From positions 1 through 5,264 of the forward strand of contig JAUVOB010000146.1 in NCBI GenBank assembly GCA_030599405.1: DNA of 5,264 bases. The letters run 5' to 3'. The stretch is from Chloroflexota bacterium (GTDB lineage Bacteria > Chloroflexota > Anaerolineae > Promineifilales > Promineifilaceae). The position numbers and the translations under genes were made by a program. Position 1 is the stretch's first letter. Each line of letters starts with the position of its first letter. Below are positions 1-5,093 of this stretch, piece after piece. Below the pieces are notes generated by a model. It saw nothing but the letters and a program-made list of their open reading frames with translations. It was not told the DNA's origin and searched no databases.

Positions 1-216
1 CGCATTGGTCGACCCGATGTCCTTATATTTCTTGACGTCAACTACGAGACAATTAAGGAGAGGCGACCGAAGACAACTTTTCGTCCTGCTGACCTAGCCG
101 AGCAAGAGCGGCGACTGGCCCATGCACGAGAAAACTGCAATCTCAGCATCAACACGAATCCGCTTGCTCCAGAGGAGGTGCTCGCGAAGGCGATTAGTTA
201 CCTCACTCGCTTCTGA
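1..216 (+). CDS. C-terminal fragment of a P-loop-kinase-like protein (5' end outside window)
   Basis: An open frame runs from the first base to a TGA at 214-216, giving 71 residues with no start inside the window, so this is the 3' end of a longer gene. It reads RIGRPDVLIFLDVNYE near the left edge. A 'PDxLIxLDV' strand followed by an Arg-rich stretch (KERRPK) is typical of the strand and lid region of small P-loop kinases (nucleoside, thymidylate or shikimate kinase-like). The end, with a 'xLxINTNPLxPEEVxxKxxxYL' pattern, resembles the closing helix of such proteins, in which a nucleotide-kinase-like domain ends in '(I/V)DT...PEEV'. The Walker A motif that would prove the assignment must lie upstream and cannot be seen. 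The gene converges on the TPR gene at 469-1284. I am fairly sure it is coding. The kinase-like family is an inference from the fold pattern, and the substrate is unknown. Confidence 0.7.
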   Translation, partial: RIGRPDVLIFLDVNYETIKERRPKTTFRPADLAEQERRLAHARENCNLSINTNPLAPEEVLAKAISYLTRF

Positions 217-298
217 ATTTGCTCCGTGAAATTCAAGCAAACAGGTTAAGAGATCCGCTTAGGTGACATAAGCTTTCAAACACACTCTGGGTAGAATC

Positions 299-430
299 AT
301 GTTCCGCTACATGCCTAGCGTAGGTACATGCAAGCGATGCGGCAATATTTATCTCCACCGTGATGCTTTAGGTATAGACGCCTCCAGATACTGCTTCTGG
401 CAACGGACAGTTATCAAGGCCAGAGCGTGA
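299..430 (+). CDS. Possible small CxxC (zinc-ribbon-like) protein, 43 aa, weakly supported
   Basis: A 43-codon frame starts with ATG at 299-301 and ends with TGA at 428-430, in the gap between two convergent genes. Residues 9-19 read GTCKRCGNIYL, a CxxCG zinc-knuckle pattern of the kind found at the start of small zinc-ribbon proteins. The expected second CxxC knuckle is not intact: only one further cysteine is present, in RYCFW (residues 30-34). A second in-frame ATG (codon 5, 311-313) could also be the start. Upstream of either ATG there is only a poor Shine-Dalgarno match (GGGTAG about five bases before the first). It may be a real small protein, a decayed remnant of a two-knuckle zinc ribbon, or a chance frame. 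I recognise no specific family. Confidence 0.3.
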   Translation: MFRYMPSVGTCKRCGNIYLHRDALGIDASRYCFWQRTVIKARA

Positions 431-468
431 CTTAATAGCGTATGTGAACTTTGCTTACTTCTTTTTGT

Positions 469-1284
469 TCAGCGGCCGAATAATCGGCGGGCCAATCCCC
501 CTGAATCCTGCTTTTCCTTTAGCGAAGCCTGCATCTTCAGCGCCTCGGGGTAATCCTCCCTAAGAGATAGCGCTCTTTGGTTACACCGGGCGGCTTCATC
601 GAAATCCTCAAGGCGCCAATTAGCAATGCTCATCTTGTGCCATAGCCTGGGATTTTCCTTCGCAAAGTGAACGGCTTCCTTGTAGACCTCGAGCGCCTGG
701 TCATCCATCCCATAACTCAAGTAGGTATCACCCATTTTAGCCCTTAGCCTCAGTTTGCGTGGGACTGTATCGGCCTCAGAGATTGCCTTTTCGAGCCAAT
801 GGACCGTCTCTTTCAACTTCCTTTGTTGAGACCAATAGGCAGCCTCGGCTACTAAGACGTGATAATCAGTTGCGTCGATAGATTCGAGATAGTCCAGGAT
901 AATCCTCGCATCCTCCAATCGGCCGCCATAGATATAGATGAATGCCTCGATCATATTGATCTCGAGCAAATCTGGCGCCAATTCCTGGGCTTTCTCGAGC
1001 CAGTCCAACGAGGCATCAAGACCCTCTTGCGAGTATGATCCGTCCTTTTCAAGAGAGGCCCGGATCAATGTATAGGCTACCCCGGCAAAGGCATAGGGGC
1101 GCGACTCGCCGGATTGGAAGGTTCTAAGCGCGGAGGTTAAGGTTTTTGGATCATCGGCGAACTCATCCACCTTATCCAGACCAACGAGGTAAGCCTGCCG
1201 GCCAAGCTGAGTGGCCTCAGTCGATTCAGGCCACTTGGTTACCCTCAAGACAGGCAGCATCTTTTCGATTAGTACTTTTCCCAT
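469..1284 (-). CDS. Cytosolic tetratricopeptide-repeat (TPR) protein, 271 aa
   Basis: A 271-residue, mostly helical protein without a signal peptide or membrane segment, so probably cytosolic. TPR-like helix pairs can be followed at roughly residues 63-103, 107-137, 141-172, 177-208 and 212-243. The best matches to the 34-residue pattern are the last ones: 'LRAKMGDTYLSYGMDDQAL' and then 'WRLEDFDEAARCNQRALSL'. TPR arrays bind peptides or partner proteins; no catalytic motif is visible, so the partner and role are unknown. The C-terminus is a basic tail ending GLARRLFGR. The start at 1284 has no good ribosome-binding site (only GTGGA-like bases upstream), and an in-frame ATG at codon 9 is an alternative. 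The gene lies downstream of groEL on the same strand, but a strong terminator separates them, so it is probably transcribed on its own. No clear terminator follows its TGA stop. Sure of TPR character, unsure of function. Confidence 0.85.
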   Translation of the reverse strand: MGKVLIEKMLPVLRVTKWPESTEATQLGRQAYLVGLDKVDEFADDPKTLTSALRTFQSGESRPYAFAGVAYTLIRASLEKDGSYSQEGLDASLDWLEKAQELAPDLLEINMIEAFIYIYGGRLEDARIILDYLESIDATDYHVLVAEAAYWSQQRKLKETVHWLEKAISEADTVPRKLRLRAKMGDTYLSYGMDDQALEVYKEAVHFAKENPRLWHKMSIANWRLEDFDEAARCNQRALSLREDYPEALKMQASLKEKQDSGGLARRLFGR

Positions 1285-1326
1285 CCTAGGTCCACTTACT
1301 CCGCCAGGACACGCTGGCTAATGCAC

Positions 1327-1356
1327 CGTATAAGATGCAGGCGACATAAACGACAA
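1327..1356 (-). promoter_or_regulatory. Weak candidate promoter for the TPR gene at 469-1284
   Basis: On the minus strand TTGTCG (1351-1356, 4 of 6 matches to the -35 consensus) is followed after 18 bases by TATACG (1327-1332, 4 of 6 matches to TATAAT). It sits between the groEL terminator and the TPR start, where a promoter is expected. The match is poor, so the position matters more than the score. Confidence 0.25.
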
Positions 1357-1385
1357 CCCAGCACACAGTTTACAAAGGTTCACCC

Positions 1386-1418
1386 AAAAAGAAAAGGCCC
1401 CTCAATGAGGGGCCTTTT
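1386..1418 (-). terminator. Rho-independent terminator of the groES-groEL operon
   Basis: A perfect 12-bp inverted repeat (AAAAGGCCCCTC at 1392-1403 and GAGGGGCCTTTT at 1407-1418) encloses a three-base loop. Read on the minus strand, the stem ends in TTTT and continues C then TTTTT (1390-1386), a classic U-tract. It lies about 70 bases past the groEL stop. On the plus strand the stem ends in TTTTAT, so weak termination from that side is possible, although no plus-strand gene ends nearby. Confidence 0.93.
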
Positions 1419-1488
1419 ATAGATAATGTTGCGGGTGAGTTTTTCGTTCTAATTCAGAGCGAGTGCGTCACCTTGACGTAATAACGGA

Positions 1489-2562
1489 TTAGAAGTCACC
1501 CATTCCACCCGGGGGCATTCCGCCGGGCATTGGCACATTTTCCTCTGGAATGTCCGTGATGAGCGCTTCAGTCGTCAGAATCATCGCTGCGATGCTGGCT
1601 GCATTTTCGAGCGCGCCTCGGGTAACCTTGGCCGGATCGATGATGCCATTCTTGAGCATATTCACGTATTCCTCTTCCAAGACATCGTAGCCAATATTCT
1701 TGTCGTCAGCGCTTTCCTGTTCAGCGCGAACATTCTGAATGATGACGTCGCCGTTTTTGCCTGCGTTCTCGGCGATCTTCCGCATTGGAGCTGGCATTGC
1801 TGCGCGGAGGATCTTTACCCCGGTTTGCTCATCATCGCCGTCTACTGTCACGGCATCAAGAGAAGGTAAGGCATTGATAAGGGCAACACCACCACCTGGA
1901 ACGATTCCTTCTTCAACGGCCGCGCGGGTGGCGCTCAAAGCATCCTCGACGCGGTGTTTCTTCTCCTTCAACTCGACTTCCGTCGCCGCGCCGACGCGAA
2001 TAATGGCAACGCCGCCGGCGAGTTTGGCCAGCCTCTCTTGCAGCTTCTCTTGATCGTAATCAGAGCTACTGCGATCGATCTCAACCTTGATTTGTTCGAC
2101 GCGACCCTTGATCTGATCTTCATCGCCTGCGCCGTCGACGATTGTCGTGTCGTCCTTGGTCGAGATGACCTTTCCTGCTTTACCTAAGTCGCTGATCTGT
2201 ACGCTCTCTAACTTGCGACCCATCTCCTCGGTGATAACCTGACCACCAGTCAGAACCGCGATGTCCTGCAACATGGCTTTACGCCTATCACCAAAGCCAG
2301 GAGCCTTTACAGCCAGGGCATTCAATGTGCCACGCAGTTTGTTGAGCACGAGAGTGGCGAGCGCTTCGCCGTCAATATCCTCGGCTACGATAACCAGGTT
2401 CCGTTTGCCGGTCTGGATTAGCTTTTCGAGTATAGGGACAAGATCTTGGGCTGAGCTGATCTTCTTATCATGAATCAAGATGTAGGCATCATCGACGATC
2501 GACTCCATCGCGTCGGAGTCTGTGATGAAGTAGGGGCTAATATAGCCGCGGTCGAATTGCAT
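1489..2562 (-). CDS. groEL: GroEL C-terminal part: apical, intermediate and C-terminal equatorial domains (357 aa)
   Basis: This open part of groEL begins at an ATG whose methionine matches Met193 of E. coli GroEL (GMQFDRGY motif), so it is an ordinary internal codon that could act as a restart. Residues 1 to about 185 form the substrate- and GroES-binding apical domain, with the conserved [18 protein letters not shown] block at 85-102. Then come the intermediate segment ([20 protein letters not shown], 174-193) and the C-terminal equatorial half. The catalytic Asp of ATP hydrolysis (E. coli Asp398) is Asp207 in [15 protein letters not shown], followed by GGG at 223-225 and the IIDP Asp at 309. 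The flexible tail [14 protein letters not shown] is a normal GGM-type ending. If made alone it would lack the N-terminal equatorial half and half of the ATP pocket. The only ribosome-binding signal before its ATG is a weak AGACGG-like stretch, so expression would depend on readthrough, or on reinitiation by ribosomes ending at the TAG nine bases upstream. Confidence 0.85.
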   Translation of the reverse strand: MQFDRGYISPYFITDSDAMESIVDDAYILIHDKKISSAQDLVPILEKLIQTGKRNLVIVAEDIDGEALATLVLNKLRGTLNALAVKAPGFGDRRKAMLQDIAVLTGGQVITEEMGRKLESVQISDLGKAGKVISTKDDTTIVDGAGDEDQIKGRVEQIKVEIDRSSSDYDQEKLQERLAKLAGGVAIIRVGAATEVELKEKKHRVEDALSATRAAVEEGIVPGGGVALINALPSLDAVTVDGDDEQTGVKILRAAMPAPMRKIAENAGKNGDVIIQNVRAEQESADDKNIGYDVLEEEYVNMLKNGIIDPAKVTRGALENAASIAAMILTTEALITDIPEENVPMPGGMPPGGMGDF

Positions 2563-2571
2563 ACCGTCTAA

Positions 2572-2574
2572 CTA
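2572..2574 (-). other. In-frame amber codon (TAG) inside groEL
   Basis: The minus strand reads CAA GAA TAG TTA GAC GGT ATG in the groEL frame. Homologues have an ordinary sense codon here (Val in E. coli; from memory often Tyr in related lineages as '...EYVEGM'), and a Tyr codon TAT or TAC would need only one base change to become TAG. No stem-loop or other recoding element was evident by eye directly downstream. Confidence 0.9.
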
Positions 2575-3132
2575 TTCTTGTTCAAACTGAAGGCTCTGTG
2601 ACTCCTCGACCGTGATGACGCCGTCCTTGCCGACCTTATCCATGACCTCGGCAATTAACTTGCCGATTTCCATGTCTTGGGCCGAGATTGCGGCGACGCT
2701 GGCGATATCTTCCATGCTATCGATGGCTACCGCCATGTCGGAAATCGCCATTGACAATGCGGCAGTCCCAGCCTCAATTCCCCGCTTTAGCAGCATGGGA
2801 TTGGCGCCGGCGGCTACGTTCTTTAATCCTTCATTGACGATAGTCTGAGCCAGGACCGTCGCGGTCGTTGTGCCGTCACCAGCGATTTCGTTGGTCTTTG
2901 TAGCAGCCTCTTTCAACAATTGAGCACCCATATTCTCGTATGGATCTTCCAGTTCGATCTCTTTCGCGACGGTAACGCCGTCGTGAGTGATGGTAGGTGC
3001 ACCAAATTTTTTATCCAGAGCAACGTTTCGACCCTTTGGACCGAGCGTTGTGGATACGGCGGTTGCTATAGTATCGACGCCTCGCTTTAGCTTGCGGCGG
3101 GCATCTTCTGAAAAGACGAGTTGTTTTGCCAT
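2572..3132 (-). CDS. groEL: GroEL N-terminal part: equatorial and first intermediate segment, ends at TAG (186 aa)
   Basis: This is the 5' part of groEL, starting at the normal position ([20 protein letters not shown]) with an AGGAG ribosome-binding site 10 bases upstream. Residues 1 to about 133 are the N-terminal equatorial segment, with the signature [10 protein letters not shown] (28-37), the ATP/Mg site Asp51 in [16 protein letters not shown], and [12 protein letters not shown] (85-96). Residues from about 134 form the ascending part of the intermediate domain, with [20 protein letters not shown] (158-177) near the end. Translation stops at TAG (2572-2574) exactly where the chain would cross into the apical domain. 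On its own this piece cannot bind substrate or complete the ATP pocket. It lies 30 bases after groES in the same operon and should share its CIRCE-controlled promoter. Family identity is certain. Whether this piece is made as a separate chain is unknown. Confidence 0.85.
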   Translation of the reverse strand: MAKQLVFSEDARRKLKRGVDTIATAVSTTLGPKGRNVALDKKFGAPTITHDGVTVAKEIELEDPYENMGAQLLKEAATKTNEIAGDGTTTATVLAQTIVNEGLKNVAAGANPMLLKRGIEAGTAALSMAISDMAVAIDSMEDIASVAAISAQDMEIGKLIAEVMDKVGKDGVITVEESQSLQFEQE

Positions 3133-3142
3133 GTGAATTAAT

Positions 3143-3147
3143 CTCCT
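3143..3147 (-). promoter_or_regulatory. Ribosome-binding site of groEL
   Basis: On the minus strand AGGAG lies 10 bases before the groEL ATG, within the 30-base gap after groES. It fixes the start at 3132 and matches the canonical GroEL N-terminus. The groES start has the same motif at the same spacing. Confidence 0.85.
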
Positions 3148-3162
3148 TAATCAATCGCTCTA

Positions 3163-3459
3163 TTAGTCCTCAAGAATGGCCAGTACGTCGGATTCTTTCA
3201 GGATCAACAGCTTCTCACCTTCGATTTTGATCTCGGTGCCAGAATATTTAGCATAAAGAACGGTATCGTCGACGGCGACATCCATCTCGATTCGCTTACC
3301 GTCGTCATCTCGCCGTCCGGGTCCGGTAGCAATTACGGAACCCTGCTGAGGTTTTTCCTTTGCCGTCTCTGGAAGTACCAGTCCTGAGGCAGTGGTCTCT
3401 TCCTGTTCTTTTGGCTTGATAACCAACCGATCACCAAGTGGTTTTAGCTTCTTACCCAT
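3163..3459 (-). CDS. groES: GroES, 10-kDa co-chaperonin
   Basis: GroES caps the GroEL ring as a heptamer and closes the folding chamber in the cytoplasm. The 98 residues match the family's usual length (about 95-100). The N-terminal strand [12 protein letters not shown] (5-16) is the family signature. Residues about 17-37 are the mobile loop, whose hydrophobic LVL (27-29) is the part that docks onto the GroEL apical domain. [12 protein letters not shown] (46-57) is the roof hairpin region, and the closing strand [30 protein letters not shown] is typical. The start has AGGAG 10 bases upstream. It is the first gene of the operon, 30 bases ahead of groEL, behind a promoter with two CIRCE operators. 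It is intact, in contrast to its partner groEL. Confidence 0.98.
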   Translation of the reverse strand: MGKKLKPLGDRLVIKPKEQEETTASGLVLPETAKEKPQQGSVIATGPGRRDDDGKRIEMDVAVDDTVLYAKYSGTEIKIEGEKLLILKESDVLAILED

Positions 3460-3469
3460 AGAGAAAATG

Positions 3470-3474
3470 CTCCT
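3470..3474 (-). promoter_or_regulatory. Ribosome-binding site of groES
   Basis: On the minus strand AAAGGAGC contains an AGGAG core that ends 10 bases before the groES ATG (3457-3459). It supports that start codon. Confidence 0.85.
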
Positions 3475-3509
3475 TTACACTATGATTTAATTGTGGCTAA
3501 AATGGGTTA

Positions 3510-3536
3510 TTAGCACTCTCGTCGCACGAGTGCCAA
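3510..3536 (-). promoter_or_regulatory. CIRCE operator 1 (HrcA binding site), downstream of the promoter
   Basis: In plus-strand reading, TTAGCACTC (3510-3518), nine spacer bases, then GAGTGCCAA (3528-3536). This is the CIRCE inverted repeat TTAGCACTC-N9-GAGTGCTAA with one mismatch out of 18 arm bases. It begins a few bases past the predicted transcription start, within the leader, where bound HrcA repressor would block groESL transcription. HrcA itself is not encoded in the window. Confidence 0.95.
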
Positions 3537-3547
3537 ATACAAGCAAC

Positions 3548-3575
3548 ATTCTAACATAGTTTGAGTGGATGTCAA
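3548..3575 (-). promoter_or_regulatory. Sigma70-type promoter of groES-groEL
   Basis: On the minus strand a perfect TTGACA (-35, 3570-3575) is followed by a 16-base spacer and TAGAAT (-10, 3548-3553, 5 of 6 matches). Transcription would begin near 3541, giving a leader of about 80 bases. The promoter lies between two CIRCE operators, so it is a housekeeping promoter under repressor control rather than one needing an alternative heat-shock sigma factor. Confidence 0.85.
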
Positions 3576-3582
3576 GCGTTTT

Positions 3583-3609
3583 TTAGCACTCTTGCGGTGC
3601 GATTGCCAA
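3583..3609 (-). promoter_or_regulatory. CIRCE operator 2 (HrcA binding site), upstream of the -35 box
   Basis: In plus-strand reading, TTAGCACTC (3583-3591), nine spacer bases, then GATTGCCAA (3601-3609). The first arm is perfect and the second matches 7 of 9. It starts seven bases upstream of the -35 box and lies 73 bases (about seven helical turns) from operator 1, so both sites face the same side of the DNA. The weaker arm suggests a secondary, cooperative site. Confidence 0.85.
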
Positions 3610-3617
3610 AACGCGGA

Positions 3618-3639
3618 AAAGGGGTTCTAAAGACCCTTT
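3618..3639 (-). terminator. Weak candidate terminator after the membrane TPR gene
   Basis: An imperfect hairpin (AAAGGG-T / A-C-CCCTTT with one bulged base and a loop of about seven bases) lies about 30 bases past the TAG stop of the TPR gene. On the minus strand it is followed only by T, CCGCG and TTTT, so the U-tract is poor. Some transcripts may therefore read through into groESL. Confidence 0.35.
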
Positions 3640-3670
3640 CAGCTCCCTGATCTGGGATAATTCTGATCGG

Positions 3671-4888
3671 CTATGAGCCGGAATCCAAGACGGCCGCCCT
3701 ACACCTGTCAAGCCCATCTAAAGCATAGATGTCTTCGGGAATTGTATCCAGCACCTTCTGGAACAAAGGCACGGACTGGTCGCAGTTTGCTTCATCTTTG
3801 AAATAGTAAGCCAACCCGAGCATAATGAAATACGTGGAGTTAGCTACCGAAACAGTGTTATAGCGCTCGACGGCCATCTCCAACTCTGGAATAGCGCTAT
3901 CGTAATTCAGGTTTCGATAAAAAGCTGCGCCCAAGTGCGCATGACCTCGAACCATCTCGGGATCTAATTCAACCGCCTTCACCAGGTTTTCTTCCGCGGT
4001 TGGATACTCGCCGATCAGGAAGTACATCCACCCCAATCCATCCAGGGCATCCGCATTATCTGGGTCGGCATCTAAGGCATCCTGAAAAGTCAGTATGGCT
4101 GTCGGGATATCGTTTAACGCATAGAAGTTGTAGGCCAATCCGATGTGAAGCTCGGCAATGTCGGGATTCAGGTCCAAAGCTACCTGGTATTGCTCAATCG
4201 CTGACTCGTAGAATCCTTGAAGCTCCAGAACTGTGGCCATATGTTGGCGAACGATTGGATTCTCTGGGTCCAGCATCAGGGCTATTTCGGCCGCTTCTTG
4301 CGCTCTAGCGTATTGTGCTGGTCCTAGTTGGACGAGCGCGCCTGCTAGGTAGGCAAACGCCTCCGCATTCGCTGGGTTGATTTCGCCCGCCAATCGAGCT
4401 GACTGGACGGACTCGGCAAAGAACAAGTCAGCGTTTGTCGGATCACCTGTCTCTGCCAGGCGTTCACCGTTGACAAGTTGCGCACCCGCCAGGACGCTCC
4501 ACACCCGGTCACTCTCAGGAGCCAGGATAACTGCCTGCTCAGCCCAAGATAGGGCTTCATCGGGCTTTCCAAGCCTTATAAGCCTCCCGATAAGTGGAAT
4601 ATAAAATTCTACTCGACTTCCGTCTAGCTTAATTGCTTGTTCATAGGCGCTGACAGCGGCTTCATAGTCGCCATCCCGTTCGAGAAGAGCGGCGCTGGCA
4701 GCGTATGATGCGGCAGACCGTGTCGGTTCAGGAGTAGGTGGCGGCAAAAACATCTCGACCTGATCTCGTGCCTGGTCGATATTAGCGATGAGGTATATGG
4801 CACCGGCGAGCGCCGCCACAACCACGAGAACCAACAGGCACGATGGTCCACGGCGCGGACGCCTTGGTGGTGTTTTTCTAATGACCAT
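3671..4888 (-). CDS. Membrane-anchored TPR protein with extracytoplasmic repeat domain, 405 aa
   Basis: The basic N-terminus (RKTPPRRPRR, 4-13) precedes one hydrophobic helix (about 17-37, CLLVLVVVAALAGAIYLIANI). This predicts a signal-anchor with the rest of the protein outside the cytoplasm. A proline-rich linker (FLPPPTPEPTRSA, 47-59) leads to about nine TPR units: roughly 61-90, 95-125, 129-171, 175-208, 213-242, 247-276, 281-310, 315-343 and 353-385. The sixth and seventh (GLAYNFYALNDIPTAILTFQ, GLGWMYFLIGEYPTAEENL) fit the TPR consensus best. The two cysteines of the repeat domain (369 and 396) could form a disulfide; Cys17 lies in the membrane helix and has no lipobox. TPR arrays serve as protein-binding scaffolds; no enzyme motif is visible and the partner is unknown. 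An in-frame TGA 12 bases upstream of the ATG fixes the start, but no Shine-Dalgarno motif precedes it. It ends in TAG, 60 bases before CIRCE operator 2. Confidence 0.88.
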   Translation of the reverse strand: MVIRKTPPRRPRRGPSCLLVLVVVAALAGAIYLIANIDQARDQVEMFLPPPTPEPTRSAASYAASAALLERDGDYEAAVSAYEQAIKLDGSRVEFYIPLIGRLIRLGKPDEALSWAEQAVILAPESDRVWSVLAGAQLVNGERLAETGDPTNADLFFAESVQSARLAGEINPANAEAFAYLAGALVQLGPAQYARAQEAAEIALMLDPENPIVRQHMATVLELQGFYESAIEQYQVALDLNPDIAELHIGLAYNFYALNDIPTAILTFQDALDADPDNADALDGLGWMYFLIGEYPTAEENLVKAVELDPEMVRGHAHLGAAFYRNLNYDSAIPELEMAVERYNTVSVANSTYFIMLGLAYYFKDEANCDQSVPLFQKVLDTIPEDIYALDGLDRCRAAVLDSGS

Positions 4889-4938
4889 GATATATGCGGT
4901 TCAGTTCCTAGAGCCGGCTAATGTGTCGAACCCTACGG

Positions 4939-4989
4939 GCAAATGAGATGATATATGGTCCTATCACTTGATGGAACGTTTTCATTTGC
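4939..4989. repeat. 8-bp inverted repeat upstream of the membrane TPR gene
   Basis: GCAAATGA (4939-4946) and its exact reverse complement TCATTTGC (4982-4989) are separated by 35 bases, in the stretch where the promoter of the TPR gene should lie. It could be a pair of operator half-sites or a chance match. No convincing -35/-10 pair was found in this stretch. Confidence 0.3.
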
Positions 4990-5017
4990 AAAAAAACAGC
5001 CGACCCGTGAGTCGGCT
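4990..5017 (-). terminator. Rho-independent terminator of the gene entering from the right edge
   Basis: AGCCGAC (4998-5004), a six-base loop and GTCGGCT (5011-5017) form a perfect 7-bp stem. Read on the minus strand it is followed by G and seven T residues (4996-4990). It lies about 75 bases past the TAA of the partial gene at 5094-5264 and separates it from the TPR gene. Confidence 0.9.
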
Positions 5018-5043
5018 TCTCGGTTATTCTATTTACGATCGTT

Positions 5044-5061
5044 GCTGATAGTAACATCAGC
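5044..5061 (-). other. Short hairpin in the 3' region of the right-edge gene
   Basis: GCTGAT (5044-5049), six bases, then ATCAGC (5056-5061) form a perfect 6-bp stem. On the minus strand no U-tract follows, so it is not a terminator in that direction. On the plus strand it is followed by CTTTT, but no plus-strand gene is seen to end here. Confidence 0.35.
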
Positions 5062-5073
5062 CTTTTGTGGGGT

Positions 5074-5090
5074 CAAAGTCGCTTACTTTG
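5074..5090 (-). other. Short hairpin just after the right-edge gene's stop codon
   Basis: CAAAGT (5074-5079), five bases, then ACTTTG (5085-5090) form a perfect 6-bp stem, three bases past the TAA of the partial gene. Together with the hairpins at 5044-5061 and 4998-5017 it makes the 3' untranslated region a row of three stems. Confidence 0.3.
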
Positions 5091-5093
5091 TTC

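Larger units (their letters stand above)
1489..3132 (-). pseudogene. groEL: groEL (60-kDa chaperonin) interrupted by one in-frame TAG
   Basis: The whole chaperonin gene is present in a single reading frame from ATG (3130-3132) to TAA (1489-1491). It has 547 codons before the stop, normal for bacterial GroEL (about 540-550), but codon 187 is TAG. There is no insertion or deletion: the codons read GAA TAG TTA GAC GGT ATG CAA, and both sides align with GroEL without a gap. The TAG sits where E. coli GroEL has Val189, just before the hinge residues Glu191-Gly192 (here Asp-Gly). No other damage is visible, and the ATP-site residues are kept (Asp51 and GDGTTT 85-90 before the TAG; Asp397 and Asp499 after it, counting the TAG as a residue). 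The gene could therefore be a fresh pseudogene, a read or assembly error, a readthrough gene, or a split gene. The two coding halves are described separately. The label as a broken gene is provisional; the identity as groEL is certain. Confidence 0.7.

Noticed and set aside
217..245. TTTGCT/AGCAAA inverted repeat as a terminator of the left-edge gene
   Set aside because: The stem is only 6 bp with a loop of about 14 bases and no T-run follows. It is not a convincing terminator.
1466..1478. CGTCA-cct-TGACG palindrome after the groEL stop
   Set aside because: Arms of only five bases with no T-tract and no promoter nearby. A chance occurrence is likely.
2563..2571. Frameshift as the cause of the groEL interruption
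   Set aside because: The two halves are in the same frame, and the three codons between TAG and ATG (Leu-Asp-Gly) align with GroEL without a gap, so it is a nonsense codon and not an indel.
1739..2848. Plus-strand open frames opposite groEL (1739-2053, 1954-2187, 2261-2473, 2612-2848)
   Set aside because: They lie antisense to a strongly conserved gene, have low-complexity Ser/Ala/Pro-rich translations, no ribosome-binding sites and no recognisable domains. They are shadows of groEL codon usage.
4000..4851. Open frames overlapping the membrane TPR gene (4000-4308 +, 4345-4572 -, 4377-4604 +, 4624-4851 -)
   Set aside because: The TPR frame explains this stretch with clear repeats over its whole length. 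The others show no motif and look like frame shadows.
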